DNA of 17,258 bases, taken from contig DITG01000069.1 in the NCBI GenBank assembly GCA_002422045.1, positions 31,317-48,574 on the forward strand, read 5' to 3'. The translations under genes and the position numbers were made by a program. Position 1 is the first letter of the stretch. Each line of letters opens with the position of its first letter. This document shows positions 8,118 through 15,849 of this stretch, one piece after another. The notes beneath the pieces are model-generated. The model saw only the letters and a program-made list of their open reading frames with translations, was not told where the DNA came from and ran no database searches. This DNA comes from Acholeplasmataceae bacterium UBA6190 (GTDB lineage: Bacteria > Bacillota_I > Bacilli_A > Acholeplasmatales > Acholeplasmataceae).

Positions 8118-10456
8118 AACTAACTTTAGAAGAACAAGCCCGTCTGCTAGACGGTCTTGATGTATGGAGAACCAAACCTCTTGGAGATTTGCCTTCACTG
8201 ATGATGGCAGATGGTCCTCATGGTTTGAGAAAACAACATGAATTCACCGATAATCTCGGTGCCAAAGGATCAGTGCCTGCCACTTGCTTTCCGACAGCAA
8301 GTCTTTTGGCATGTAGTTTCGATCGTAAACTTTTGAACGAACTCGGTAAAAGACTGGCCATCGAAGCCAAAGCCAATCAAGTCCATGTTGTCTTAGGCCC
8401 TGGGATTAACATGAAAAGAACGCCACTATGTGGCAGAAATTTCGAATATTTCTCAGAAGATCCCTTTTTGGCAGGTGAGCTTGCAGCAAGTTATGTTCGA
8501 GGTGTGGAAGACATGGGTGTCGGCACATCCGTGAAACATTTTTTTGCCAACAATCAGGAAAAAAACAGATTCTTTGTGAACTCGATTGTCGATGAACGTG
8601 CACTGCGCGAGTTATATCTGAAGGCATTCGAACGCGTTGTAGCAGAACAACCAGCATCGGTGATGGCAAGTTATAACAAAATCAACGGATTTTACGCGAC
8701 AGAACATCCTTATCTCAAACAAATCTTAAGAAAAGAATGGGGATTCCAAGGTGTCGTTGTTTCAGACTGGGGTGCTGTTCACCACAGAGTGCGCAGTGTG
8801 AAAGCTGGCACAGATTTAGAAATGCCTTCATCGTTTGGCTACCGCTCAGAAGAGTTGTTATCTCGCATCACAGAAGATTCCGATCTCAAGAAAGACATCG
8901 AAATTTCTGCAAACCGGATTGAGCAAATGGTCAGAAAATATGTTAAGCCTGATGATGGTACAACCTATTTGCCTGAGGATCATCATCAGTTCGCAAGAAC
9001 AATGGCCTCAGAATCGATGGTATTACTCAAAAATAACAACATTTTACCGCTCAATCGAAGACAAAAAGTACTGATCGTCGGTGGTTTCATCGACCATATG
9101 CGCTATCAAGGTGCGGGTAGTTCACTCATCAATCCTACCAAAGTCGATCAGATTTCAGACATCATCAACCAATACACCGATCAATATGAACTTGCACATG
9201 GTTACGCACTTGAGGGTAAAGACGAAAGTTTCATCTTATCCGATCAAGCGGTTGAAAAAGCAAAACTTGCCGATGTCGTTGTTTATCTCTTCGGACTTCC
9301 TGATGCTTATGAAGCAGAAGGCTTTGATCGCAGTGATCTTTCAATGCCACATCAGCAAGTCGAATTGCTTCAAAAGATCCATGATGTGAATTCGAATATC
9401 GTCGGTGTCGCCATTGGCGGCGCAGTCATGGACTTATCGGTTGAAAAATACATGAAAGGCTTGTTGCTTGCCTATCTTGGTGGACAAGCTTCCGCAAGTG
9501 CCATTTTGGATATCATCTTTGGTATCCAAAATCCATCTGGCAGACTTGCTGAAACCTTCATCGATGAGATCGAGTCATGCAATGTTCAACTCACCGAAGA
9601 TAACAACGCTGTTTATTATGATGAATCGATTTTCATCGGCTATCGTTATTATCATACATTTGAAAAATCCGTCAGATATCCGTTTGGATATGGCTTAAGT
9701 TATACGACGTTTGAATACTCATCCATTAAGGTTGACAAGACCCCTGACGGTTGTTATGTCTCGATGAATATCAAGAATACTGGGAAAATCAAGGGCAAAG
9801 AAGTGATTCAAGTCTACGTGGACAACCCAAAAACTTCTGTTTTCCGTGCCAAGCGAGAACTCAAGGCATTTGACAAGATTGAATTAGAACCTGGCGAAAC
9901 CAAGTCAATCGGCTTGATGATCCATTATGATCAATTCAAATACTATGACATTCATGAAAAAAGATGGATTCTTGAGCAAGCAGAGTATAGAATTTCAGTT
10001 TGCAAGCATGCAAACGACTTGATTGCATCCATCCCGATGAAGTTGAAAGGTGAAACAGTCAAGCACATCGAAACAAGCTATCATCAGCCTTTCTACGACA
10101 CCTCAAGTTTCAGAGATATCGTATCCACAGAACTTCCCCCTTTAAACATTCAAAAAGGTAGACCGTATACATTATCATCAACACTATCTGACGCACAAAA
10201 CACGTGGATGGGAAGAGTCATTTCGAATGCGATCATCAAAGAAGGACTCAAGACAGTGAAGAAACTGAACAATCCTTGGATGAACGACATGATGAAAAAG
10301 ACGATGTTGGAAACTCCAATCCAGATGCTTGTGTTGTTCAGTTCAGGGTCCATCACCTTTCTTCAAGCTGAAGGACTGATTGATATCATGAACTTGAAAT
10401 TTAGAAAAGGAATCAAGAAATTACTACATAGAAACAAGGAGAAGAAGAATGTATGA
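8114..10456 (+). CDS. GH3 beta-glucosidase-like glycoside hydrolase
   Basis: GH3 retaining beta-glycosidase, most like cytoplasmic Firmicutes beta-glucosidases. Visible along 780 residues: MADGPHGLR at 31-39, GPGINMKRTPLCGRNFEYFSEDP at 95-117, KHFFANNQE at 141-149 (substrate-binding Lys-His), nucleophile D218 in GVVVSDWGA, then the alpha/beta sandwich domain from about 295 (NNILPLNRRQKVLIVGG) with EGFDRSDLSMP near 400, and a fibronectin III-like domain starting at YPFGYGLSYTTFEYS, all in the order of three-domain GH3 enzymes. A further tail of about 130 residues, ending very basic (HRNKEKK), follows; similar tails occur in some clostridial GH3 proteins. The start is TTG, overlapping the GH2 stop as TTGA, with GGAG at 8100-8103 ten bases upstream. 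Exact specificity (glucoside, xyloside, galactoside) cannot be read from the sequence. Confidence 0.92.
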   Translation: MKLTLEEQARLLDGLDVWRTKPLGDLPSLMMADGPHGLRKQHEFTDNLGAKGSVPATCFPTASLLACSFDRKLLNELGKRLAIEAKANQVHVVLGPGINMKRTPLCGRNFEYFSEDPFLAGELAASYVRGVEDMGVGTSVKHFFANNQEKNRFFVNSIVDERALRELYLKAFERVVAEQPASVMASYNKINGFYATEHPYLKQILRKEWGFQGVVVSDWGAVHHRVRSVKAGTDLEMPSSFGYRSEELLSRITEDSDLKKDIEISANRIEQMVRKYVKPDDGTTYLPEDHHQFARTMASESMVLLKNNNILPLNRRQKVLIVGGFIDHMRYQGAGSSLINPTKVDQISDIINQYTDQYELAHGYALEGKDESFILSDQAVEKAKLADVVVYLFGLPDAYEAEGFDRSDLSMPHQQVELLQKIHDVNSNIVGVAIGGAVMDLSVEKYMKGLLLAYLGGQASASAILDIIFGIQNPSGRLAETFIDEIESCNVQLTEDNNAVYYDESIFIGYRYYHTFEKSVRYPFGYGLSYTTFEYSSIKVDKTPDGCYVSMNIKNTGKIKGKEVIQVYVDNPKTSVFRAKRELKAFDKIELEPGETKSIGLMIHYDQFKYYDIHEKRWILEQAEYRISVCKHANDLIASIPMKLKGETVKHIETSYHQPFYDTSSFRDIVSTELPPLNIQKGRPYTLSSTLSDAQNTWMGRVISNAIIKEGLKTVKKLNNPWMNDMMKKTMLETPIQMLVLFSSGSITFLQAEGLIDIMNLKFRKGIKKLLHRNKEKKNV

Positions 10457-11904
10457 ATGAACTTGTGAAAGTACCCCGTTCAACCAAAATGATTTACTCG
10501 ATGAGTGGTATCGGCCGTGACATGATGTATGCGCTCTATGCCAATTTCCTACTGGTCTTTTTAACCGATGCCATTGGTGTTAGTGACTTTCAATTGGTTG
10601 CAATCGGTACGATCATTGCACTTGCGAGAGTCTGGGATGCAGTCAATGACCCGATGATGGGTGTGATTGTTGACAACACCAAATCCAAACATGGTAAGTT
10701 CAAACCTTGGATATTAATCGGTGCGATTTCATCAGCTGTCATCTTCTTCCTACTCTTCCAGGACCTAGGGTTATCTGGAACAGCATTCTTGGTTGTGTTT
10801 GGGATCCTCTATGTATTATCAGGCATGACATTCACCATGAATGACATCTCATACTGGTCGATGTATCCTTCATTTACATCGGATCCTAAAGAAAGAGAGC
10901 AGATTGGTTCTCTGGCAAGAATATTTGCAAGTCTAGGCATGTTCATCGTCATCGCACTGGTCCCCATCATCTATTCGAATTATGCTGGTGGCAGAAAAGC
11001 TGCATTCAGTCTGATCGCACTGGTCATCTGTATCATTTTCGTCATCTCTCAAGTGATTTTGTTTGTTTTCCTGAAACAACCCAAGAATAAACTCGCAGAA
11101 GTGAAACAAGCCAATACCAAACTGAAAGACATGATCAAGATCATTGGCAAAAATGACCAATTGATGGTCATCATCGTCTCCATCTTCCTATTCAATGTGG
11201 GTTACTTCATCACCACTGCCTTAGGTATCTATTTCTTCAATTATGACTTTAATAAGTTTGGTGGATTCGAATTCACACTATTTTCAGCCATACTAGCCAT
11301 CAGCCAATTGACTGCACTCATCTCATTTCCTATCTTGATGAAAAAGATGACCAGAAAAAAACTGTTCACGATGTCTGTTGGATTGATTTTGATCGGGTAT
11401 GCAGTGTTCATGAGTGTTGGTTACATTTTACCCATGAACATGCTCTTCATCGGATTTGCTGGATTGATGCTCTTTTCAGGACAAGGATTCATTCAAGTCC
11501 TTGTACTCGTGATGCTTGCGGATACGATTGAATATGGTCACTGGAAACTCGGAACACGCAATGAATCGATTGTCTTTGCAATCAATCCGTTTGTGACTAA
11601 GCTTGCAACCGCCGTACAGACCATCGTTGTTGCCATCACACTAGCAGCATCCGGTTTGAATCGTGGTGTCATCGAGCCCTTGACAGCACTCAGTGAATCA
11701 AATCCTGGACTCACAACAGAAGCCGCTCGTGCCTTCATCAGTGCCAATGTGACTGATTCGATGCTTTTAGGTCTGAGAACATCGATGATTGTCTTGCCAC
11801 TTTTGATGATTGTGTTATCGTATCTGATTTACCGCTGGAGATATCGAATTGATGCCAAGATGTATCAAGAGATTACCTCAGAATTGGCAAATAGACTCGA
11901 ATAA
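10453..11904 (+). CDS. MelB-like GPH family sugar:cation symporter
   Basis: Twelve-helix membrane transporter of the glycoside-pentoside-hexuronide:cation symporter family (TC 2.A.2, MFS fold), importing di- or oligosaccharides with Na+ or H+. The diagnostic signature is clear: LARVWDAVNDPMMG at 57-70 and GKFKPWILIGA at 81-91, closely matching the MelB helix II-III region. D62 and D66 correspond to the MelB cation-site aspartates (D55, D59), and D131 in TMNDISYWSMYP to MelB D124. The KEREQ..SLARIFASLG stretch near 145-162 also matches. 483 residues is the normal length. Last gene of the operon: its ATG overlaps the GH3 stop as ATGA, with AAGGAG at 10437-10442. It is the only transporter in the operon, so it should supply all four glycosidases; melibiose-like substrates are favoured by the MelB likeness and the GH36 gene. 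Confidence 0.93.
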   Translation: MNELVKVPRSTKMIYSMSGIGRDMMYALYANFLLVFLTDAIGVSDFQLVAIGTIIALARVWDAVNDPMMGVIVDNTKSKHGKFKPWILIGAISSAVIFFLLFQDLGLSGTAFLVVFGILYVLSGMTFTMNDISYWSMYPSFTSDPKEREQIGSLARIFASLGMFIVIALVPIIYSNYAGGRKAAFSLIALVICIIFVISQVILFVFLKQPKNKLAEVKQANTKLKDMIKIIGKNDQLMVIIVSIFLFNVGYFITTALGIYFFNYDFNKFGGFEFTLFSAILAISQLTALISFPILMKKMTRKKLFTMSVGLILIGYAVFMSVGYILPMNMLFIGFAGLMLFSGQGFIQVLVLVMLADTIEYGHWKLGTRNESIVFAINPFVTKLATAVQTIVVAITLAASGLNRGVIEPLTALSESNPGLTTEAARAFISANVTDSMLLGLRTSMIVLPLLMIVLSYLIYRWRYRIDAKMYQEITSELANRLE

Positions 11905-11911
11905 AATAAAG

Positions 11912-11949
11912 AAAAGTAGGAATTGCACATGCGCAGTTCCTACTTTTTT
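11912..11949. terminator. Bidirectional terminator between symporter gene and hslO
   Basis: AAAAGTAGGAATTGC (11912-11926) pairs with GCAGTTCCTACTTTT (11933-11947) over 15 positions with one G-T pair and a 6-base loop. TTTTTT ends at 11949 on the plus strand, and the minus strand has its own T-rich run past 11912. The right arm contains the hslO stop codon (TAG, 11942-11940). It serves two convergent units. Confidence 0.88.
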
Positions 11950-12827
11950 CGATTGATTTTGATGTTCGTCAATTCTTCTTTGCTGAAGATATATTTCGTC
12001 TTGCAGAAATGACATTCGATTTCTGCTTGACCATCCTCGTGAATGAGTTCATGGAGTGTTTGTTCATCTAAGGCAGATAGCGATCTTGCAAATCCAGATT
12101 TGGAACAGTGACATGTATAAGATATTTCCTTTTTACTTAAGATCTGTTCTGTGCCTGATGCGAGCAATGTCATGATATCTTCTGGTGTTTTCCCGGATTG
12201 GATGAGTGAAGAAATCGGAGGGAGACTCGCAATGAGTGTCTCGATATGACTGATTGTAGTTTCATTGCAATTGGGCATCACTTGCAAGATGTATCCACCA
12301 CTAGACATTACGCTTTGATCAGTATTGACAAGCACGCCAACACCGACAGAAGCAGGTGTTTGTTCAGAAATCACGAAGTAATAGGTAAAATCATCCCCGA
12401 TTTCACCGGTTTGAAGTTCTGATGAAGATGTGAAATAATCTTTCATGCCCAAGTCCTTGGTTACGTGCAAGAAACCTCGGCCAACGCCTTGGCCAACATT
12501 CAGTTTACCGGCTTTTGGGCCGGATTCGTATTTCAAATAGATATGAGGATTTTGAATTTCTCCACGAACCTCGCCTTTAGAATTCGCTTCAACGAGCATC
12601 GCTCCGATTGGACCGTCGCCTTTGATGCGCAAGGTGATTTTTTCTTCTTTCTTATACATGAGTCCCATCATGGCGGAAACGGTTAGAAAACGACCGAGTG
12701 CAGCGGTTGCTGTCGGCCAAGTGTCATGGATTGTTCTTGCTTTTTCAACCAAATGGGTGGAACTTGCCACATAGATTCTAATCGTCTGATCATAGGCTGT
12801 TCCAATCAATACATAGTCTTCCATCAT
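11940..12827 (-). CDS. hslO: Redox-regulated chaperone Hsp33
   Basis: Hsp33 is a cytoplasmic holdase chaperone switched on by oxidation: four cysteines bind zinc when reduced and form disulfides under peroxide or bleach stress, exposing the client-binding surface. The 295-residue protein has the family's usual length, the N-terminal GTAYDQTIRIYVASST start, GRFLTVSAMMG near 45-55, GDGPIGAMLVEANSKGEVRG near 70-89, and the C-terminal zinc switch C239-x-C241 ... C272-xx-C275 (CxC-x30-CxxC), all intact. The start is the first of two tandem ATG codons (12827); AAAGGA at 12833-12838 is 5 bases upstream. Divergent from dusB with a 77-base gap holding promoters for both; convergent with the sugar operon. 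hslO, dusB and tilS occur near one another in many Firmicutes. Confidence 0.96.
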   Translation of the reverse strand: MMEDYVLIGTAYDQTIRIYVASSTHLVEKARTIHDTWPTATAALGRFLTVSAMMGLMYKKEEKITLRIKGDGPIGAMLVEANSKGEVRGEIQNPHIYLKYESGPKAGKLNVGQGVGRGFLHVTKDLGMKDYFTSSSELQTGEIGDDFTYYFVISEQTPASVGVGVLVNTDQSVMSSGGYILQVMPNCNETTISHIETLIASLPPISSLIQSGKTPEDIMTLLASGTEQILSKKEISYTCHCSKSGFARSLSALDEQTLHELIHEDGQAEIECHFCKTKYIFSKEELTNIKINRKK

Positions 12828-12846
12828 ATCATTCCTTTACCATTAC

Positions 12847-12855
12847 ATTGTAGCA
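12847..12855 (-). promoter_or_regulatory. Extended -10 promoter for hslO
   Basis: The minus strand reads TGCTACAAT, an extended -10 with one mismatch in the hexamer, 20-28 bases before the hslO start. No clear -35 is visible. Confidence 0.5.
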
Positions 12856-12858
12856 TAA

Positions 12859-12887
12859 TTGAATCTTGTTGCTGTATGTGATACAAT
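12859..12887 (+). promoter_or_regulatory. Promoter for dusB-tRNA-Ser
   Basis: TTGAAT (12859-12864) and TACAAT (12882-12887) are spaced by 17 bases, and TGA before the -10 makes it an extended -10. It overlaps the upstream region of the divergent hslO promoter. AGGTG at 12893-12897 is the dusB ribosome binding site, 7 bases before the ATG. Confidence 0.6.
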
Positions 12888-12904
12888 GAATCAGGTGAAA
12901 AACA

Positions 12905-13873
12905 ATGAGTTTTAAAATCGGTAATCTCGTCATCAATAACAAAATCATCCTTGCTCCAATGGCTGGTGTTTCCAACAGTCCTTTCCGTATATTATCCAGA
13001 CAATATGGTGCAGGACTTGTGTTTGCAGAGATGGTTTCGGACAAAGGCCTGATTTACCAGAATGAAAAAACGAAACGTTTGTTATTCATGACGGACTATG
13101 AAAAACCGATGGCTCAGCAGATTTTTGGTAGCGATTTGAAAACCATGGTTGAAGCCGCACTTTACATCGATAAGAATTCGAATTGTGATATCATCGATAT
13201 CAACATGGGATGTCCTGTTCCAAAAGTTGCGATCAAGGCACAAGCCGGTGCTTCTTTGATGAAGAACCCGAACTTGATCTACGATATCGTTTCTGAGATT
13301 GTCAAGCATGTGACCAAACCTGTTTCTGTGAAAATCAGAAGTGGTTGGGATCACAGCAGTGTCAATGCGGTCGAAGTGGCCAAAAGAATCGAAGCTGCTG
13401 GCGCTCAAGCAATCACCGTCCATGCGAGAACCAGATCTCAAGGATATGGTGGTTTGGCTGATTTGGATGTCATCAAGGCTGTGAAAGAAGCAGTCAAAAT
13501 TCCAGTCATCGGCAATGGTGATGTCATTGACGGACCTTCAGCAAAACGGATGCTCGAGTATACAGGTTGTGATGCTGTGATGATTGGCAGAGGCGCCTTA
13601 GGTAACCCATGGATTTTCAGAGAAATCGATCAGTATTTGAAAGATGGTACCATCTTGGAACGTCCTTCACACGATGAAATCAAAGAAATGATGATCAGAC
13701 ATATGGAATCTTTGGTAGAATTAAAGGGAGAACATACTGCGATTCTTGAAATGAGAAGTCACGGTCCTTGGTATCTGAAAGGTATCGATCACGCATCAAC
13801 GTTGAGAAAACAACTCTCTCAAGCAAAAACTAAAGAAGAATTTATCCAGTTCATTGAACAGTTTTTTGGATAA
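12905..13873 (+). CDS. dusB: tRNA-dihydrouridine synthase, DusB type
   Basis: FMN-dependent enzyme that uses NADPH to reduce specific uridines in the tRNA D-loop to dihydrouridine. The 322-residue TIM-barrel protein shows the Dus order of motifs: APMAGVSNSPFR at 17-28 (FMN site), MAQQIFG at 69-75, DINMGCPVPKV at 98-108 with catalytic C103, KIRSGWD near 142-148, ITVHARTRSQGY near 174-185, GNGDV near 203-207 and DAVMIGRGALGNPWIF near 222-237 (phosphate-binding loop). The SN after GV and the overall pattern fit DusB, the form found beside hslO/lysS in many Firmicutes, rather than DusA or DusC. A tRNA gene begins 9 bases after its stop with no terminator between, so the two are probably cotranscribed. 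Position specificity in tRNA is not readable here. Confidence 0.94.
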   Translation: MSFKIGNLVINNKIILAPMAGVSNSPFRILSRQYGAGLVFAEMVSDKGLIYQNEKTKRLLFMTDYEKPMAQQIFGSDLKTMVEAALYIDKNSNCDIIDINMGCPVPKVAIKAQAGASLMKNPNLIYDIVSEIVKHVTKPVSVKIRSGWDHSSVNAVEVAKRIEAAGAQAITVHARTRSQGYGGLADLDVIKAVKEAVKIPVIGNGDVIDGPSAKRMLEYTGCDAVMIGRGALGNPWIFREIDQYLKDGTILERPSHDEIKEMMIRHMESLVELKGEHTAILEMRSHGPWYLKGIDHASTLRKQLSQAKTKEEFIQFIEQFFG

Positions 13874-13881
13874 TGTCATAC

Positions 13882-13973
13882 GGAAGAGTATCGAAGTGGT
13901 TATAACGAGCTGCCCTCGAAATGCAGTTACCCTCATAAGGGGTACGTGGGTTCGAATCCCATCTCTTCCGCCA
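13882..13973 (+). tRNA. tRNA-Ser (anticodon CGA)
   Basis: A full class II cloverleaf with CCA encoded. Acceptor stem GGAAGAG (13882-13888) pairs with CTCTTCC (13963-13969), then discriminator G and CCA. The D arm has TCG/CGA; the anticodon loop CTCGAAA puts CGA at 13917-13919, reading UCG. The long variable arm TACCC...GGGTA marks serine, and the T arm GTGGG-TTCGAAT-CCCAT is standard with one G-T. The anticodon stem CTGCC/TGCAG leaves a C-T mismatch at the pair next to the loop (13914/13922). Confidence 0.96.
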
Positions 13974-13986
13974 TCTAACTAGAATA

Positions 13987-14014
13987 GGCTTGATATCACT
14001 ATCAAGTCTTTTTT
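13987..14014 (+). terminator. Terminator after tRNA-Ser
   Basis: GGCTTGATA (13987-13995), loop TCAC, TATCAAGTC (14000-14008) form a 9-pair stem with one G-T, followed by six T. It ends the dusB-tRNA unit and marks the last base of the ordinary chromosomal gene set before the AT-rich block. Confidence 0.88.
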
Positions 14015-14330
14015 GTGCTTAAAATTGGGATAAATAGCCAAAAAACGCCATTAATTTGTCGATTTTCTCGTTTAATACATAGCGTTGTCAATTTGTAGCA
14101 GCTAAAACTAACAAGCAAATTATATCCTTATCTTCCTTCTCTACACAATTTGGATGTGGGTGCTAAAAATTTACACGATTAGAGGTAGGGTGCTAAAAAT
14201 TCACACGATTTATAACAGATTCTGAGTTAGCAATCAACTGACTAAAACCAATTACTAATCTTTTCTTACAACGAATTCAAATATAAAAAATATTATGTGC
14301 CTTAATATGCTAAACTATTATATAAGATGA
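14015..14330. other. Gene-free AT-rich stretch holding the left repeat array
   Basis: No credible gene in six frames. It contains the left repeat array (14143-14210) and otherwise AT-rich sequence; the 60 bases 14281-14340 contain only 11 G or C. An imperfect inverted pair AATTTG/CAAATT flanks about 14094-14120. Near its right end, TATTAT/TATAAG at 14316-14326 could be a -10, but no -35 is convincing. The stretch looks like an island edge or residue of a mobile element. Confidence 0.5.
14143..14210 (+). repeat. Left tandem repeat array (23-bp core, 30-bp period)
   Basis: Two full units at 14158-14180 and 14188-14210, each GGGTGCTAAAA followed by an AT-rich centre and ACACGATT, separated by AGAGGTA. 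A degenerate half unit, ACACAATT at 14143-14150, stands at the same spacing before the first. The same unit recurs at 17192-17258 in the same orientation. Confidence 0.9.
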
Positions 14331-14375
14331 CATTACTTTTTAAGGATTTATTTCGCATATAATTGTGTTGCAATC

Positions 14376-14966
14376 TTGGCACTTTTATATTTAGTAAGGT
14401 TTGGTGATAATGTGGGGACAGGAATTATTGAATTTATATCTAACATTGTAAATATAACTGGTAATCCACTTCTTGATACCATCATTTTTGGCATAATTGG
14501 TGTTATCAGTTTTTCCATTGCCTTTGATTTAGTCGGGTTTATATTTGGTTCGATTGGGAAGTATGACTCAAAATCTATGAGTGATGTACATTGGGGTATA
14601 AGGGTATTTATATTTGCTACTCTCACTTTTATTTTAGTAAAGATAGCTCAGTTTATTAGGTGGTTACTTACACCTCCAATGTTGTATTATTTTCTAGGTG
14701 GCATCGCACTTTTCATTATTGCATTGATCATGTTGATAGTATTTAAAAAGTCCAGAAAGCAAGAAGCTATAGTTAACAAAATATTGACACAGCCAGTTGA
14801 AAAAGCTCCTGTTCCATTAGAAAAAATCGGGCAAGAAGCGAATGAAATAAAACTTGACATTTGCCCTTTCTGTGGTGGAAAATTGGTTGAAAGAAAAGGA
14901 CCTTATGGTAGATTTCTTGGATGCATCAATTACCCAAAATGCAAATATACAAGAAATAAGGAGTGA
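14376..14966 (+). CDS. Membrane protein with C-terminal topoisomerase-type zinc ribbon
   Basis: Not a recognised named gene. From TTG 14376 the 196 residues hold about three hydrophobic segments (roughly 33-60, 75-98, 102-124), a basic stretch KKSRKQE, a linker, and a C4 zinc ribbon C163-xx-C166 ... C183 ... C189 with the GPYGRFLGCxNYPxCKYT pattern of the topoisomerase I DNA-binding zinc finger (zf-C4_Topoisom). The soluble ribbon probably faces the cytoplasm and could bind nucleic acid. The start is poorly supported: TTG 14376 has no ribosome binding site, and the frame is open back to 14331 with no standard start codon. An ATG at 14327 opens a different frame (11 codons) and would need a +1 shift. 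The 5' end may be damaged. AT-rich codons; 5-base gap to the next gene, so probably one transcript. Confidence 0.65.
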   Translation: MALLYLVRFGDNVGTGIIEFISNIVNITGNPLLDTIIFGIIGVISFSIAFDLVGFIFGSIGKYDSKSMSDVHWGIRVFIFATLTFILVKIAQFIRWLLTPPMLYYFLGGIALFIIALIMLIVFKKSRKQEAIVNKILTQPVEKAPVPLEKIGQEANEIKLDICPFCGGKLVERKGPYGRFLGCINYPKCKYTRNKE

Positions 14967-14971
14967 TTATT

Positions 14972-15661
14972 ATGAAATGGTTTTTTAGCAAAAAATCGTA
15001 TACGGAAACAGAAAGCATAATAACGAAAATAAATAGACTTAATGGTAGAAAAAAGTTTCAAGCTTCACAATATTTTTACGCATTTATGGTGGAACTTCAA
15101 GATGGGGGCATTTCACTTGTTGATGTTGGCAGTAAGAGTTTTTTCAATAAAAATTGGCGTTTCATTCATAATAAAGAAAAACAAATATTGGTGAGAATCT
15201 ACGACTTATACTTAAACGATAAGGTCGTGTTTTACAAACTAATGACCGAGTTAATTGATACTATTGAATCACCTGAATTTATCAAATGGGTGACAATACC
15301 CTGGTTTAGGTTCTTTAAGATAAAATCGTTACACGATTCAAGTATTACATCGATTAGATTTGATGAAACCAAACAGGAATTGACTATTTTTATGGAAACT
15401 AAGTCTGCAATAGATTATATCCCATTTAACAATGAAGTAGAAATGATGTTTGTAACTAGAAATTTTCATCCGCAAAACTTTGAAGACTTAGTTAAGTGTG
15501 TTGACAGTAATGCATCGATAATATTTGATATTAATACTTTCTTTGAACATGGTGAATTTATGGTTGAGGTAGATTACGAATGCTTCATCAACACTAAGAT
15601 TGATTATGTTCTACCTAATCTTAGATTCATATGTGAGAATGTTCAAATCAATAATACTTAA
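14972..15661 (+). CDS. Hypothetical protein, unrecognised
   Basis: Unrecognised 229-residue soluble protein with many aromatic, Lys and Asp/Glu residues, no signal peptide, no convincing membrane segment, and no catalytic motif I can name. The chosen start is ATG 14972, 8 bases after AAGGAG (14958-14963); the longer frame from GTG 14963 would use the ribosome binding site itself as coding sequence. It follows the zinc-ribbon gene by 5 bases and is likely cotranscribed. Its codons are AT-rich like those of its island neighbours. A weak hairpin, ACTTAAAG/CTTTAAAGT, lies over and after the stop (15656-15679) but lacks a T run. Confidence 0.75.
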   Translation: MKWFFSKKSYTETESIITKINRLNGRKKFQASQYFYAFMVELQDGGISLVDVGSKSFFNKNWRFIHNKEKQILVRIYDLYLNDKVVFYKLMTELIDTIESPEFIKWVTIPWFRFFKIKSLHDSSITSIRFDETKQELTIFMETKSAIDYIPFNNEVEMMFVTRNFHPQNFEDLVKCVDSNASIIFDINTFFEHGEFMVEVDYECFINTKIDYVLPNLRFICENVQINNT

Positions 15662-15726
15662 AGTATGATCCTTTAAAGTTGATTTAAGTAATTGTTCGAG
15701 TTAAATAGATATTGAGCTTTATAGAA

Positions 15727-15756
15727 TTGAGTGAAACTACGTAATGACAGGATAAT
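15727..15756 (+). promoter_or_regulatory. Candidate promoter for the 15.8-kb gene
   Basis: TTGAGT (15727-15732) and GATAAT (15751-15756) with an 18-base spacer. Transcription from here would start near 15763, supporting ATG 15789 as translation start rather than TTG 15772. Inference from sequence only. Confidence 0.4.
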
Positions 15757-15788
15757 AACCATCCGTTTCGATTGAGAGAGGTACATTT

Positions 15789-15845
15789 ATGCCATTTAAA
15801 GGAACTGATAAGCAAGCGTATAAAAAAAGCAGGCGAATTTCCTAA
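15789..15845 (+). other. Short frame with strong ribosome binding site, probable original 5' end
   Basis: GAGAGAGG (15774-15781) lies 7 bases before ATG 15789, the best start signal in this area. It opens only 18 codons (MPFKGTDKQAYKKSRRIS) and stops at 15845. It contains a run of seven A; with six A the frame would run into the downstream gene (..YKK-AGEFPK..). Either the downstream gene is frameshifted here, or this is a short leader peptide. Confidence 0.5.
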
Positions 15846-15849
15846 AATT

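Noticed and set aside
13082..13441. Minus-strand frame of 119 codons inside dusB
   Set aside because: Antisense to the conserved FMN-site region of dusB; a shadow frame.
14143..14210. CRISPR-like repeat array
   Set aside because: The units are separated by only 7-8 bases of similar sequence, not by unique spacers of about 30 bases, and there are no cas genes.
14348..14626. Minus-strand frame of 92 codons opposite the zinc-ribbon gene
   Set aside because: It is antisense to the hydrophobic segments of the plus-strand gene, has no ribosome binding site, and its Ile/Pro-rich product looks like the shadow of a membrane-coding frame.
15328..15342. TTACACGATTCAAG resembling the repeat end ACACGATT
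   Set aside because: It lies inside a coding sequence without the GGGTGCTAAAA half; best taken as chance.
15789..15845. Programmed ribosomal frameshift cassette
   Set aside because: A +1 change is needed, whereas an A-run slippery site typically gives -1, and there is no downstream pseudoknot I can defend; indel or transcript slippage is simpler.
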